Of a DNA stretch of 64,000 nt, positions 1 to 9,681 are shown in pieces. Origin of the DNA: Cupriavidus pampae (GTDB taxonomy: Bacteria; Pseudomonadota; Gammaproteobacteria; Burkholderiales; Burkholderiaceae); assembly GCF_914271485.1 (NCBI RefSeq), contig NZ_CAJZAG010000001.1:868001-932000 (forward strand), read 5' to 3'. Position 1 is the first letter of the stretch; each line of letters opens with the position of its first letter. The position numbers and the translations under genes are program-made. The notes under the pieces are model-generated. The model worked only from the letters and a program-made list of their open reading frames with translations. It searched no databases and was not told the DNA's origin.

Positions 1-1383
1 CATGGCACGGGATGGATCGACGTGATTCAGTCCAACGACGAATCGGTGCTTGCCAGGATTCCCGAGGGCCATGCGCGCGATGCCGAGGACGCGATCGCGG
101 CCGCGCGCGCCGCCTTCGAGGGCTGGGCGGCGACGCCCGTGGACGTGCGCGCCGGCTATCTGCGCAAGATCGCCGAAGGTCTCAAGGATCGTACCGAAGA
201 GCTGGCGCGCCTGATCGCCAGCGAGGTTGGCATGCCACTCAAGCTCGCACGTGCGATTCAGGTGGGCGGGCCGGTCTACAACTGGGGCCAGGCCGCGACG
301 CTGCTGGAGCAGTTCAAGTTCGAGGAGCAACTCGGCAACTCGCTGGTGGTGCGCGAACCGGTGGGGGTGGTGGCTGCCATCACGCCGTGGAATTTCCCGC
401 TCAACCAGATCACGCTGAAAGTCGCGCCCGCGCTGGCGGCGGGCTGCACCGTAGTGCTCAAGCCGTCCGAAGTGGCACCGCTCAACGCGTTCGTGCTGGC
501 CGAAGTGATCGAGGCCGCGGGTCTGCCGCCAGGCGTGTTCAACCTCGTGACCGGCTATGGGCCGGTGGTCGGCGAGGTGCTGGCGAGCCATCCCGAAGTC
601 GATATGGTGTCGTTCACGGGCTCGACGCGCGCGGGCAAGCGCGTCTCCGAGCTGGCCGCGCAATCGGTCAAGCGCGTCGCGCTGGAACTGGGTGGCAAGT
701 CGGCCTCGGTGATCCTTGACGATGCAGACTTTGAGCAAGCGGTGAAAGGCACGATCAATGCGTGCTATCTCAACTCCGGACAGACCTGTTCCGCGCATAC
801 GCGCATGCTGGTGCCGCGCGCGCGGTATGACGCGGTGCGCGAGATCGCGCGCAAGGTCGTGGCGGGCTTCACGGTCGGCGATCCGCTGACCGATGCGGGC
901 CGGCTCGGGCCGCTGGTCTCGGGCTCGCAGAAGCAACGCGTGGTCAGCTATATCCAGCGTGGGCTCGACGAAGGCGCCGAGCTCGTGGCCGGTGGCACCG
1001 AGAATCCCGACGGGCTCGATCGAGGCTTCTACGTGCGACCGACCGTGCTCGGCAATGTCGACCCGAAAGCCACGGTCGCGCAGGAAGAGATCTTCGGCCC
1101 GGTGCTATCGATCATTTGCTACGACAGCGAGGATGACGCCGTGCGCATCGCCAACGACAGCCTGTATGGGCTGGGCGGCGGCGTGTGGTCGGGCGACGAG
1201 GCCCGCGCGTTGCGCGTGGCGCGGCGGTTGCGCACCGGGCAGGTCGATATCAACGGTGGTCCGTTCAATATGAATGCGCCGTTCGGCGGCTTCAAGCAAT
1301 CCGGCAATGGCCGCGAGGGCGGCGTGTACGGGCTCGAGGAATTCCTCGAATACAAGTCGCTGCAACTGAAAAAGCAGAGCTGA
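1..1383 (+). CDS. Aldehyde dehydrogenase family protein (5' end outside window)
   Basis: NAD(P)-dependent aldehyde dehydrogenase, oxidising an aldehyde to its acid in the cytoplasm; the substrate cannot be told. The frame is open from base 1 ([14 protein letters not shown]...), and the family normally has a further 20-30 residues here, so the true start lies upstream; a GTG at base 22 is inside the conserved N-terminal strand and is not the start. Visible family motifs are [16 protein letters not shown] in the Rossmann fold, the general-base Glu in LELGGK (codon 685-687), the catalytic Cys in SGQTC (codon 787-789), EEIFGPV and the C-terminal [15 protein letters not shown]. Four bases separate it from the penicillin acylase gene, so the two are probably cotranscribed. 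Confidence 0.93.
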   Translation, partial: HGTGWIDVIQSNDESVLARIPEGHARDAEDAIAAARAAFEGWAATPVDVRAGYLRKIAEGLKDRTEELARLIASEVGMPLKLARAIQVGGPVYNWGQAATLLEQFKFEEQLGNSLVVREPVGVVAAITPWNFPLNQITLKVAPALAAGCTVVLKPSEVAPLNAFVLAEVIEAAGLPPGVFNLVTGYGPVVGEVLASHPEVDMVSFTGSTRAGKRVSELAAQSVKRVALELGGKSASVILDDADFEQAVKGTINACYLNSGQTCSAHTRMLVPRARYDAVREIARKVVAGFTVGDPLTDAGRLGPLVSGSQKQRVVSYIQRGLDEGAELVAGGTENPDGLDRGFYVRPTVLGNVDPKATVAQEEIFGPVLSIICYDSEDDAVRIANDSLYGLGGGVWSGDEARALRVARRLRTGQVDINGGPFNMNAPFGGFKQSGNGREGGVYGLEEFLEYKSLQLKKQS

Positions 1384-1387
1384 CCGC

Positions 1388-3853
1388 ATGCGCTGGATCA
1401 AGAGGCTGGCCTGGCTGCTGATATCGCTGCTGGTGATCGCGACCACCGCGGTGATTGGTGGCTATGTGTGGTACCGGCAGGCCTCGCAGCCCAGTACGGC
1501 CGGCACGTTGCAGCTGACCGGCTTGCGCGACCGCGTGACGATCGTGCGCGATCGCAACGCGGTGCCGCGTATCGCGGCCGCCAACGCGCTCGATGCGTAT
1601 TACGCGCTGGGCTTCGTGCATGCGCAGGACCGCCTCTGGCAGATGCAGATGAACAAGCGCATCGTGGCGGGGCGCGTGGCCGAAATGGTGGGCGAGAAGG
1701 GCCTCGAGACCGATCGCTTCCTGCGCACGCTGGGCGTGCGGCGCAATGCCGAGGCCATCGTCGCGCAGGCTTCGCCCGAGGTGCGCGCCGTGTTGCAGGC
1801 GTATGCCGACGGCGTCAACGCGTATATCGATACCCGCAAGGGACCGCTGCCACCTGAATTCCTGATCCTGCGCGCGCGGCCCGAGCATTGGGAGGCGGCC
1901 GACACCATCGGCTGGCAGACCATGATGGCGTGGGACCTCGGCGGCAACTGGACGCAGGAGGTGCTGCGCATGGGCCTGGCGCAGCAATTGCCGACCGCGC
2001 GCATCGCCGAGATTCTCGCGCCGTATCCCGGCGACGCGCCGCTGCGCACGATGGACTATGCGGCGTTCTATCGCCGGCTGGCGCCGCTCTCCACCGCGCT
2101 GGCGCGCGTCGTCGAGCAGGCGCCGCCGGGCTATGTCGAGGGCATGGGCTCGAACAACTGGGTCGTGTCGGGCGCGCATACGGCGTCTGGCAAACCGTTG
2201 CTCGCCAACGATCCGCATCTGGGGCTGCAGGCGCCGGCGCTATGGTATTTCGCGCGGCTGCAGGCTCCGGGCCTCGACGTCGCGGGGGCCACGCTACCGG
2301 GCGCGCCACTCGTCGTGCTGGGCCACAACCAACGCATTGCCTGGGGCTTTACCAATACCGCGCCCGATGTGCAGGATCTCTATATCGAGCGCGTTCGGCC
2401 CGGTCATCCCGATCGTTACCAGACGCCGGACGGATGGGCCGCGTTCGAGACGCGCACCGAGACCATCCGCGTCAAGGACGCGCCCGACGTCACGCTGACG
2501 ATTCGCGCGACGCGTCACGGGCCGGTGCTGTCCGATGTGGCGGCGCCGATCGCGGCGGCGGCCCAGCCGCTCGGCGCGCAGTATGTGGTGGCCTTTCAAT
2601 GGACCGCGCTGCGGGCCGACGACAAGACCTTCGAGGCCAGCCTGAAGCTTGGTCAGGCTTCGAACTGGGACACGTTCGTCGCGGCGCTGCGCGACTTCCA
2701 CGCGCCGCAGCAGAACATGGTGTACGCGGACGTCGATGGCAATATCGGCTTTATCGCGCCGGGCAGGGTGCCGCTGCGCCGCGCCGACAACGACCTCAAG
2801 GGACTGGCCCCCGCGCCGGGCTGGGACGCGCGCTACGACTGGGATGGCTTTGTGCCGTTCGACGCGTTGCCGCGCAGCTTCAATCCGCCCGAAGGCATGA
2901 TCGTCACCGCCAATCAGAAGATCGTTGGCAACGACTATCCATACTTCCTGACGAGCGAATGGACCGTGCCATATCGCTACGACCGCATTCGCACGCTGCT
3001 GGCCGCCACGCCGCGTCATACGCTCGACAGCTTTGCCGCGATCCAGCGGGATACCGTGTCGCTGGCCGTGCGTGAGGCGCTGCCGTTGCTGCTGGCCGCG
3101 CCAGTGGCGAGCGATGCGAAGACGCCAGCGCGTGAGCGGGCGCTGCTGGACGCGCTGCGCAAGTGGGACGGCAATATGCAGGCCAATCGCAGCGAACCGC
3201 TCGTGGTCACCGCATGGCTGCGTGAGCTATCGCGGCTGATGTTCCTCGACAAGGTGGGCGATGCGCAATTCCAGCGCCTGTGGGAGCAGCGCAACGTGCA
3301 GCAGCCGATGATGAACGCGCTGCGTGACCCCGATAGGCTCGGCGCGTACTGGTGCGACGACACACGTACCCCCGACAAGGAAACCTGTGCCGACATGATC
3401 GGCCTCGCCTGGACGCGCGCGCTCGCCGATCTCGATGCCCGCTATGGCAGCGACCCTGAAAAGTGGAACTGGGGCCAGGCCCATACCGCGCGCGCCGAGC
3501 ACAAGCCATTCGGCAAGGTGCCGTATCTGTCGAGCCTGTTCAATATCCGCGTGCCGACCGGTGGCGATACCTTTACGATCGATGTCGGCCGGCACAGCCT
3601 GCGCGACGAGCGCGCGCCCTTCGAGAGCACACATGCGGCGAGCCTGCGCGCGCTCTACGATTTGTCCGACCTGCCGGCGTCGCGCTTTATGAGCTCCACG
3701 GGGCAGTCGGGCAATGCGCTTTCGCCGCACTATCGGGACTGGACCGACAAGTGGGCCGCGGTGCAGTCGATTGCAATCGGCGCGCGCCCACCCCGCGGCA
3801 CGGCGTTCGAGACACTCGTGCTCCAGCCCGCCCGGCAGGCGGCTGCCAAATGA
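1388..3853 (+). CDS. Penicillin acylase family protein (Ntn hydrolase)
   Basis: Secreted or membrane-anchored amidohydrolase of the penicillin G acylase/acyl-homoserine-lactone acylase superfamily, 821 residues, a normal length. A hydrophobic segment at residues 8-28 is a signal peptide or anchor. The family precursor is cut before a Ser that becomes the N-terminal nucleophile of the beta subunit; here GMGSNNWVVSG places it at about Ser255. HAQDRLWQMQ in the alpha part and NDPHLGLQAPALWY after the nucleophile are also characteristic. Penicillins, AHL signals or other acyl amides are all possible substrates, and the sequence does not decide. It follows the aldehyde dehydrogenase by four bases. 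Confidence 0.93.
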   Translation: MRWIKRLAWLLISLLVIATTAVIGGYVWYRQASQPSTAGTLQLTGLRDRVTIVRDRNAVPRIAAANALDAYYALGFVHAQDRLWQMQMNKRIVAGRVAEMVGEKGLETDRFLRTLGVRRNAEAIVAQASPEVRAVLQAYADGVNAYIDTRKGPLPPEFLILRARPEHWEAADTIGWQTMMAWDLGGNWTQEVLRMGLAQQLPTARIAEILAPYPGDAPLRTMDYAAFYRRLAPLSTALARVVEQAPPGYVEGMGSNNWVVSGAHTASGKPLLANDPHLGLQAPALWYFARLQAPGLDVAGATLPGAPLVVLGHNQRIAWGFTNTAPDVQDLYIERVRPGHPDRYQTPDGWAAFETRTETIRVKDAPDVTLTIRATRHGPVLSDVAAPIAAAAQPLGAQYVVAFQWTALRADDKTFEASLKLGQASNWDTFVAALRDFHAPQQNMVYADVDGNIGFIAPGRVPLRRADNDLKGLAPAPGWDARYDWDGFVPFDALPRSFNPPEGMIVTANQKIVGNDYPYFLTSEWTVPYRYDRIRTLLAATPRHTLDSFAAIQRDTVSLAVREALPLLLAAPVASDAKTPARERALLDALRKWDGNMQANRSEPLVVTAWLRELSRLMFLDKVGDAQFQRLWEQRNVQQPMMNALRDPDRLGAYWCDDTRTPDKETCADMIGLAWTRALADLDARYGSDPEKWNWGQAHTARAEHKPFGKVPYLSSLFNIRVPTGGDTFTIDVGRHSLRDERAPFESTHAASLRALYDLSDLPASRFMSSTGQSGNALSPHYRDWTDKWAAVQSIAIGARPPRGTAFETLVLQPARQAAAK

Positions 3854-3864
3854 TGGTTGCAGGA

Positions 3865-3898
3865 TATGATGGCTGCGCGGATCGCGCCTGGCATCATA
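3865..3898. terminator. Nested hairpin between convergent genes
   Basis: TATGATG (3865-3871) pairs with CATCATA (3892-3898), and inside it GCGCG (3875-3879) pairs with CGCGC (3883-3887) around a 3-base loop. It lies between the ends of the penicillin acylase and the minus-strand secreted protein and overlaps the latter's stop. There is no U-tract, so intrinsic termination is only possible. Confidence 0.35.
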
Positions 3899-5990
3899 GA
3901 TCGCCTGTGCGGCGAAAGCCGGCCTGCACCTTCAGCAGCGCAGAAGGCTCCGTGACCGCTTCCGATGTCACGGTTTGCACGCCGCGCGCCTGGCTGTACG
4001 CGAACAGTTGCTGCAGCGCGTAGGCGCCGGCCCCGCGTAACGCGCCTTCCGCCTCCGGGACAAGCACGTTGTCCGGCGCGCTCAGCGTGTCGACGATCCG
4101 CATGGTATGGTCCTGACGCTGTGCCTGCAGGATCGATACGATGGTGTCCCCGTGCCGGACGACTATAAAGATCGTGCCGTCGCTGGTTCCGCCGTGCGCG
4201 TCGCCGTGGATGTTGTGGGCGATCGATGTTGCTGTGAATGCCAGCCTTCGCCGCTCTCGTTCAGCGCAATCAGTGGCCGCCGTCAATGGCAGCATCTGCT
4301 CGTGTGCCAGATAGCTGGCGTGCCAGCGTGCCGTGGTGTCGATGATCTGTCGTAGCGCATCGACATCGTCTGTGTCGACAATCGTATGCGTGAAAGGCGT
4401 CTCGGATGCGATCCACGTACCGCCGTGCCGCACGCGGGCAACGGCCGCTTGTGGAACGTGGTCCGCGAGATCCAGCTCATACAGGCCGGTAGCTGCCGTG
4501 CGAGCGTGTGCGGCCGCGGATACGCCTCCGGCCATGTCGGCGGCCGTACAGCGCGCCGATGACGTTGCAGGCGACCACATACCCAATGTTCCGAGCGCGG
4601 CATTGGCCCCGTGAAACGCGTTGATGGCGTCGGCGCGTCGCGTGTCGATGGTACTGGTCTGCTGTCTGACCGCGCTGACGAATGTCGCCGCGTCCCGCGT
4701 ATTTGCCACAGGCTCGCCGAGGTTGCCATCGGTCAGGACACGATCGATGATGCGCGTAAAACGCGCCAGATCCCACTGGCGCGGAAACAACGCCTGATAC
4801 AGCGTGATGATCAACGTCGCCCGGGACAGGCAAGCGAGAGAGGGCACCGTATCGCGCTTCATGCGGGGCGCGAGGGCGTAGTCCAGCGGAATTCGGCATG
4901 CGCGCGCGGCGCCCATCATCGCCATCGGATTGCGACCGGCACCGTACACCCTCACGAGTCTGAATGGTGCGGGCGCTTCCGACGGCGCCGGCGCCAACGC
5001 CGGGTGCGACGAACTTGCGCACAGGCCGAGGAAAAAATTCACGACGCTAATCAGTTCGGGCGCCGAATCGCAGCCGAGGCTGCGTCGGGAACGCCGCGGC
5101 GACACGCCGGAATCGCCCAGACGGAAGATGGCACTCGTCAGCCGCGGAGACGTTCGATTGGCAACAACGTCCGGTACCTTGTTCGACATCAGTGCCCCGA
5201 ATTTTTCCGGCCACGGCAGGCTGACGATCGGCGAGGATCGGAGGTAGCGTCGCTGGACGTCGCTTTCGATGAGCTGCACTTCATTGGAATGATCGGGGGT
5301 CAGGCTCATGGCCAGAATCACGTACCGTGTTTCCGGCGAATAGCGGAGGTGCGTCAGGATTCTTTTCGGCGCTCCGGAGATCAGGCTCGCGTGCCGTTCG
5401 TTGAACACAAGCTGGACGTTGTCTCCATGGTCGACGCGGAAGACCTTGCCTGCGTTGAGGTCGAAGGCCAGGAGGACTTGTTTCGGCTGCCGGGTTGTCC
5501 ATGCCGGGCCAAAAAGCGCGGGCAGATCATAGGCCTCGCCCGACTGGATCTTGCAGCCCTCAAGGCAGTTCGGCGTTGCCCACGCCAGTTGCAGTGACCG
5601 GATGCGGCCCTGCATACCTTGGGCGCGCAACGCGTCGATGTCGACGTCGCCGGTAAATACGGCCGCACGGCCATCGCCCCATTGTTCGTCGAACACCCAC
5701 GCGCGCATATTGGGCGGAATCCACATCGAGGAGATAGCGTTGTCCATGCGCTCGGGAAGCGTGCTCAACTGGGGGCCGGGGTGCAGGCATTGGAAGTGCC
5801 CCGCATGCTTTGGCTGCGCGTAGAAACATGCCACACCGGTACGCGCTATGAACGATGGCGGCGGAGCGATCCATCGGTCGGGCTCGCTCGAGGCGGCGCC
5901 TGCCGTGACGGGGGGCGCCAACAGACCGGCGGCCGCCAGCCAGGCCGACATGCCACGAATGAAAGGACGGAGTCGCGCGAGTGGTTTCAT
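3894..5990 (-). CDS. Secreted protein: crystallin-like module plus helical and GNAT-like C-terminal region (paralog A)
   Basis: I do not recognise a named family. The ATG at 5990 gives 698 residues starting MKPLARLRPF with a signal peptide ending near AGA/ASS. About residues 45-135 resemble a beta/gamma-crystallin or I36-type module (ACFYAQPKHAGHFQCL, then ISSMWIPPNMRAWVFDE). A beta-rich part and a Pro/Ala linker follow. The rest starts at GRNPMAMMGAARAC, is largely helical, contains DTRRADAINAFHGAN, and ends in a GNAT-like stretch (LRGAGAYALQQLF ... VTEPSALLKVQAGFR). The gene at 7296-9677 has the same order of parts; 21107-22549 matches the C-terminal part. A signal peptide on a GNAT-like domain is odd because acetyl-CoA is cytoplasmic. 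Function unknown. Confidence 0.8.
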   Translation of the reverse strand: MKPLARLRPFIRGMSAWLAAAGLLAPPVTAGAASSEPDRWIAPPPSFIARTGVACFYAQPKHAGHFQCLHPGPQLSTLPERMDNAISSMWIPPNMRAWVFDEQWGDGRAAVFTGDVDIDALRAQGMQGRIRSLQLAWATPNCLEGCKIQSGEAYDLPALFGPAWTTRQPKQVLLAFDLNAGKVFRVDHGDNVQLVFNERHASLISGAPKRILTHLRYSPETRYVILAMSLTPDHSNEVQLIESDVQRRYLRSSPIVSLPWPEKFGALMSNKVPDVVANRTSPRLTSAIFRLGDSGVSPRRSRRSLGCDSAPELISVVNFFLGLCASSSHPALAPAPSEAPAPFRLVRVYGAGRNPMAMMGAARACRIPLDYALAPRMKRDTVPSLACLSRATLIITLYQALFPRQWDLARFTRIIDRVLTDGNLGEPVANTRDAATFVSAVRQQTSTIDTRRADAINAFHGANAALGTLGMWSPATSSARCTAADMAGGVSAAAHARTAATGLYELDLADHVPQAAVARVRHGGTWIASETPFTHTIVDTDDVDALRQIIDTTARWHASYLAHEQMLPLTAATDCAERERRRLAFTATSIAHNIHGDAHGGTSDGTIFIVVRHGDTIVSILQAQRQDHTMRIVDTLSAPDNVLVPEAEGALRGAGAYALQQLFAYSQARGVQTVTSEAVTEPSALLKVQAGFRRTGDL

Positions 5991-6138
5991 GCAAGGTCTC
6001 GTTCGTTGAGGCTGCCCCAATATATGGAGTCCCCATCCGCGGATCTATGGCGTCTTTACGATAAGTGGATTGACCCCGGATACAGCACGGATACAAAGCT
6101 GTGGCACCATGCGCTAGTACGAAATCGGAGTCGTTCTC

Positions 6139-6858
6139 ATGAGCCAGATCGGGCGTCCCTTACGCACTGATGTCATTCAGCATGTTGCATTCGAACACCC
6201 GGGCGTCATTGGCGACGTCCTGCAGGCGCGCGGCCACACGCTGCGCGTGTTCCAGGCGGGCGTGGACGATCTGTCGACGATCGTGCGGGATCCCGCCGAT
6301 CTGCTGCTGGTGCTGGGCGGCCCGATCGGCGTGTATGAATCGGAGGTCTATCCGTGGCTCGATGGCGAAGTGGACATCATCGGGCAGCGACTACGTGCCG
6401 GCGGAGCGGTCATCGGTGTGTGCCTTGGCGCGCAGCTGATCGCGCGGGCATCGGGCGCCAGGGTGTATCCGGGTACGCGTGAAATCGGCTGGGCACCGAT
6501 CACACCGACGGAGGCGGGCAAGGACTCGCCGCTGGCCTCGCTCGCGGAAGCGGATTGGCAGGTGCTGCACTGGCATGGCGATACGTTCGATCTGCCGGAG
6601 GGCGCGACGCTGCTGGCTTCGACCGATGCGGTCAAACATCAGGCGTATGCGATTGGCGAGCGCGTGCTGGCGTTGCAGTTCCACCCCGAGGTGCGTGCAG
6701 GCGATATCGAGACCTGGTTGATCGGACATACCGTTGAACTCGGCAAGGCCGGCATCGATCCGCGCACGATACGCGCGCGCACGCAGGAAGTTGGAGCGTC
6801 GGTGGCGGCGGCCGGGGCGCAGGCGTTTGCGCGCTGGCTGGAGCGGGCGGGACTATAG
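6139..6858 (+). CDS. Glutamine amidotransferase (class I, GMP-synthase-like)
   Basis: Stand-alone class I glutamine amidotransferase of 239 residues, in the group resembling the glutaminase half of GMP synthase (YfeJ-like). The triad is visible: nucleophile Cys95 in GVCLGAQ, and His182 and Glu184 in LQFHPE. LVLGGPIGVYE forms the oxyanion region. No synthetase domain is attached or adjacent, so the acceptor of the ammonia is unknown; known relatives include gamma-glutamyl peptide hydrolases. It is divergent from the secreted protein at 3894-5990 and convergent with the DUF1289 gene. Confidence 0.88.
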   Translation: MSQIGRPLRTDVIQHVAFEHPGVIGDVLQARGHTLRVFQAGVDDLSTIVRDPADLLLVLGGPIGVYESEVYPWLDGEVDIIGQRLRAGGAVIGVCLGAQLIARASGARVYPGTREIGWAPITPTEAGKDSPLASLAEADWQVLHWHGDTFDLPEGATLLASTDAVKHQAYAIGERVLALQFHPEVRAGDIETWLIGHTVELGKAGIDPRTIRARTQEVGASVAAAGAQAFARWLERAGL

Positions 6859-6920
6859 CGGCGACTATAACGACGACGGTAACGGCGAAGGGCTCGGCCG
6901 CCCCGGATTCCCCGCGTTGC

Positions 6921-7187
6921 CTAGCGAAACCGGCGCGCGGTGCCCTCGGCGGTGATGCGCGCCCAGATCACGCGCTTTTCCTCTTCGCTGAAGAACACCC
7001 AGTTGCTGACCTCGGTCGCGGTGCGGCCACAACCCTGGCAAATCTCGTCGAACAGCGTCGAACAGATGCCAATGCACGGGCTATCGGGCCGATCAGGTGA
7101 CAGTCCCGAACGTTTGTCCTCGGCCACGCTGGCGGCAGCTGCGGCGGCGGTGGTGGAGATCAGAGGATTGGACGAATCGGCGGGCAT
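6921..7187 (-). CDS. DUF1289 domain-containing protein
   Basis: Small cytoplasmic protein of 88 residues with the Cys-rich DUF1289 signature: SPCIGICSTLFDEICQGCGRT, then a W in VSNWVFFSEEEKRVIW. The four cysteines suggest metal binding. The start is the ATG at 7187 (MPADSSNP); the frame stays open further upstream but that part does not look conserved. The N-terminal 35 residues are Ala/Ser-rich and probably disordered. Function is not established in the family. Confidence 0.85.
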   Translation of the reverse strand: MPADSSNPLISTTAAAAAASVAEDKRSGLSPDRPDSPCIGICSTLFDEICQGCGRTATEVSNWVFFSEEEKRVIWARITAEGTARRFR

Positions 7188-7295
7188 GCGGGTTATCGTG
7201 TAGCAACAAGCCCGCATTATACGGGCTCGACCCGCGCGGCCCGCCGACGGCCATACGCCGGTAGCGGTCAAATGCATGCAAATGGGCCAGCGCCC

Positions 7296-9677
7296 TCAGC
7301 CTGGCGGCGTCGTTGTCACCGTGGTCAGATCGTCTAATAGTCGAAAGCCCGCCCGCTGGTGAATGGCGGCGCTTGGCTCGGTCACCGCCTCCACGCGCAC
7401 CGCGGTCATGCCGCGCTCCTTGCAGTACTTCAGGAATTCCTGCAGGGCTGCGCTGGCGGCACCGCGCACCGTGCCATCACCGTGCGGCGGCAGGACATTG
7501 GCCGGCGCGCTGACCATCAGCGTGATTTCGGCCTCCAGCGAACCGTGCCTCGGAATCGTGCCGAGCAGCATGGCCACCGGCGCGCCACGATACCGCACCA
7601 ACAGGATCTCGTTATCTTCGTCGTTATCGCGTACCGCTGCCTCGATGCCCATCGCGGCGGAGAGACCGGTCGAGGCGAGAAAGTCGCGCACCGTGTAGCC
7701 GCTGCCCTCGGGACAATCGTCGCCGAGCGCTGTGCGCAAGGCGGCAGGGCGCATGGCCAGCAGATAATCGCGCTGCCACGCGTGCGCCGTGTCCACGGCC
7801 TGGCGCTGGCGTCCGAGCTGTCCCGCCTGCACCCGGGTGATTTCGAAGGCATCGCTGGCATCGACCCATTGCCCGTTGCGCCACACGCGCGGCCGGACGT
7901 CCAGCGGCGTGTATTGCTGCAGGTCGAGGTCGTATCGGCCTAGCGCCGCCGTACGCATGGTAGCGATCGAACGTTTGACGCCACCGCAGATGCCGGACGT
8001 GGATGACTGCGCGGCGTGCCCGATCGCGGTGGCACCCTCCAGGTTCATGGTGCGCACCACCGAATAGGCGCGAACGAGGTTCGCGTGATGAAAGGCCGCG
8101 AGGGCATCCGCGCGCCGCGTGTCGTTGGCACCCGTTTGCCAGCGTACGGCGTCTACCAACGCCTGTTCGGAGCTTGCGTCCGTCGCCCGAAGTCCGGTGG
8201 TGCCACGCGCGAGGATGTTGTCGATCACCGCGGTGAAGGCGTCGAGGCGCCATAGGTCGTTGAACAGGGTCTGATACATCGTGACGATCGTGATGGCACG
8301 GCTCACGCAGTAGTCCTTGTCCGGCAGCCCGAGTGGGCGTCGCCCCCACATCAGCGGTATGGCGCACGCCCGCTGTGCGGCGGCGACTGCCATCGGATTG
8401 CCGCTCACGCCGATGTTGGTCAGCAGAACAGTGTCCGACGGCGGCGATGCAAGCGGTATCGGCGTGTGCGGAAGCGGTGTCTGGCTGGGCGGTCCGGACA
8501 GCGGTGCCAACGGCTGCGGCGTCGGCGTGGTGAGCCGTGGCGGCACGGCGCGGCAATTTTTGAGGGCAATGCGCTCGCAATGGGCAGCGCGGACGCTTCG
8601 GTCGTGTGACGGTCCAACCTCGAACAGCATGCTCACCGCCCGTACCGCCATACTGGACGACGCATTGCGGACCGAGAGCACCGTGTCGACGGGCACGTCC
8701 CACGGGATATCGAGCCACGGCGTGGCCTGGATCAGGTCATGGTCGTCGGCAACCTGCATGACCACCATGGAAGCCGATTTATCGGGACGCAGCTCGATAG
8801 CGACCACGTAGTATCGGGTGCGCTTGTCGGGCAGCAGTGTCGCTTCGTCGGAAATGGGGTCGAGCATGCGTACCAGCGCCGACTGCTTGCGCAGGCGGAC
8901 CGTCACGCGCGCCCCGTAGGTGACCTCGATATCGCGCCCAGGATCCGCATCGAAGACCATGCCCACATACGGATTGCCCGCGCCCGGCAGCATGTGCCCG
9001 CGGAAGATCGAAGACAGGTCGTAGGCGTCGCCGCCTGGAATAACCAGCGGCCCAAGTACAGGCGGCGGCTTCTGACGCGCGATATGGACGGAACGGATGC
9101 GCTGGAACATGTCGGCGGTCTCGAGGGCCCTGCCGTCGAGACTGCCGCGGAACGTGGCCATACTGCCGCGCCCGCGAAAATCCGTAAAGGCAGTGGCGCT
9201 CAGGGTGGCCGGAACGCGAACCGACGACGCGAAAGCGAACAGATCCGGCGTGTAGGTGCGCAGTGGCCCCGGAGGGAAACACAGTCGCTTGCTTGTGAAC
9301 CGGGTGCCTCGATAAAAGCAGGCGGCGGGGCTCACCGCTACCACGGTGGCCGACTTCGCCGTAATGCCGCGCGCCTGCAGCGCTGACTCGCCGAGCGTGC
9401 CGGTTACCGCCCAGGTCGTCCCGTCGAACTCCTCCTGATCGGAAAGGTAGGCGACTGAGCCTGGCGCCACCTCGATCTTGCGCAGCGGAAAATGATCCGA
9501 AGACAGCCAGAGTCGTGCGTGGCGAGCGCGCAGCATACTGTCGTCGGGCACGCACAGATAGGGCTCGGTGGCGGTTTCGGAATCGAACAGGCAGGCTTCG
9601 GCATGGCTCGCCCGCGGGGCCATGCCAAGGACCAGAAGAGAGAGGACCGCGGTGGCAACCTGCGGAATGCGGCGCAT
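7296..9677 (-). CDS. Secreted protein: two crystallin-like modules plus GNAT-like C-terminal region (paralog B)
   Basis: Same family as 3894-5990, 793 residues from the ATG at 9677 (MRRIPQVATAVLSLLVLG, signal peptide ending SHA/EAC). Two crystallin-like modules follow: ACLFDSETATEPYLCV with IEVAPGS, and ACFYRGTRFTSKRLCFPPG with SSVRVPATLSATAF. A beta region ends in LSVRNASSS, a Pro-rich linker spans about residues 405-440, then comes the shared region SGNPMAVAAAQRACAIPL, DTRRADALAAFHHAN and the GNAT-like end (VRGAASAALQEF ... VTEPSAAIHQRAGFR). Its start lies four bases after the stop of the gene at 9682-10836, so the two are translationally coupled. No enzyme activity can be assigned. Confidence 0.82.
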   Translation of the reverse strand: MRRIPQVATAVLSLLVLGMAPRASHAEACLFDSETATEPYLCVPDDSMLRARHARLWLSSDHFPLRKIEVAPGSVAYLSDQEEFDGTTWAVTGTLGESALQARGITAKSATVVAVSPAACFYRGTRFTSKRLCFPPGPLRTYTPDLFAFASSVRVPATLSATAFTDFRGRGSMATFRGSLDGRALETADMFQRIRSVHIARQKPPPVLGPLVIPGGDAYDLSSIFRGHMLPGAGNPYVGMVFDADPGRDIEVTYGARVTVRLRKQSALVRMLDPISDEATLLPDKRTRYYVVAIELRPDKSASMVVMQVADDHDLIQATPWLDIPWDVPVDTVLSVRNASSSMAVRAVSMLFEVGPSHDRSVRAAHCERIALKNCRAVPPRLTTPTPQPLAPLSGPPSQTPLPHTPIPLASPPSDTVLLTNIGVSGNPMAVAAAQRACAIPLMWGRRPLGLPDKDYCVSRAITIVTMYQTLFNDLWRLDAFTAVIDNILARGTTGLRATDASSEQALVDAVRWQTGANDTRRADALAAFHHANLVRAYSVVRTMNLEGATAIGHAAQSSTSGICGGVKRSIATMRTAALGRYDLDLQQYTPLDVRPRVWRNGQWVDASDAFEITRVQAGQLGRQRQAVDTAHAWQRDYLLAMRPAALRTALGDDCPEGSGYTVRDFLASTGLSAAMGIEAAVRDNDEDNEILLVRYRGAPVAMLLGTIPRHGSLEAEITLMVSAPANVLPPHGDGTVRGAASAALQEFLKYCKERGMTAVRVEAVTEPSAAIHQRAGFRLLDDLTTVTTTPPG

Positions 9678-9681
9678 GGCA

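Noticed and set aside
22-24. GTG as the start of the aldehyde dehydrogenase
   Set aside because: The frame is open to base 1, and HGTGWIDV before it matches the conserved family N-terminus, so the gene starts outside the window.
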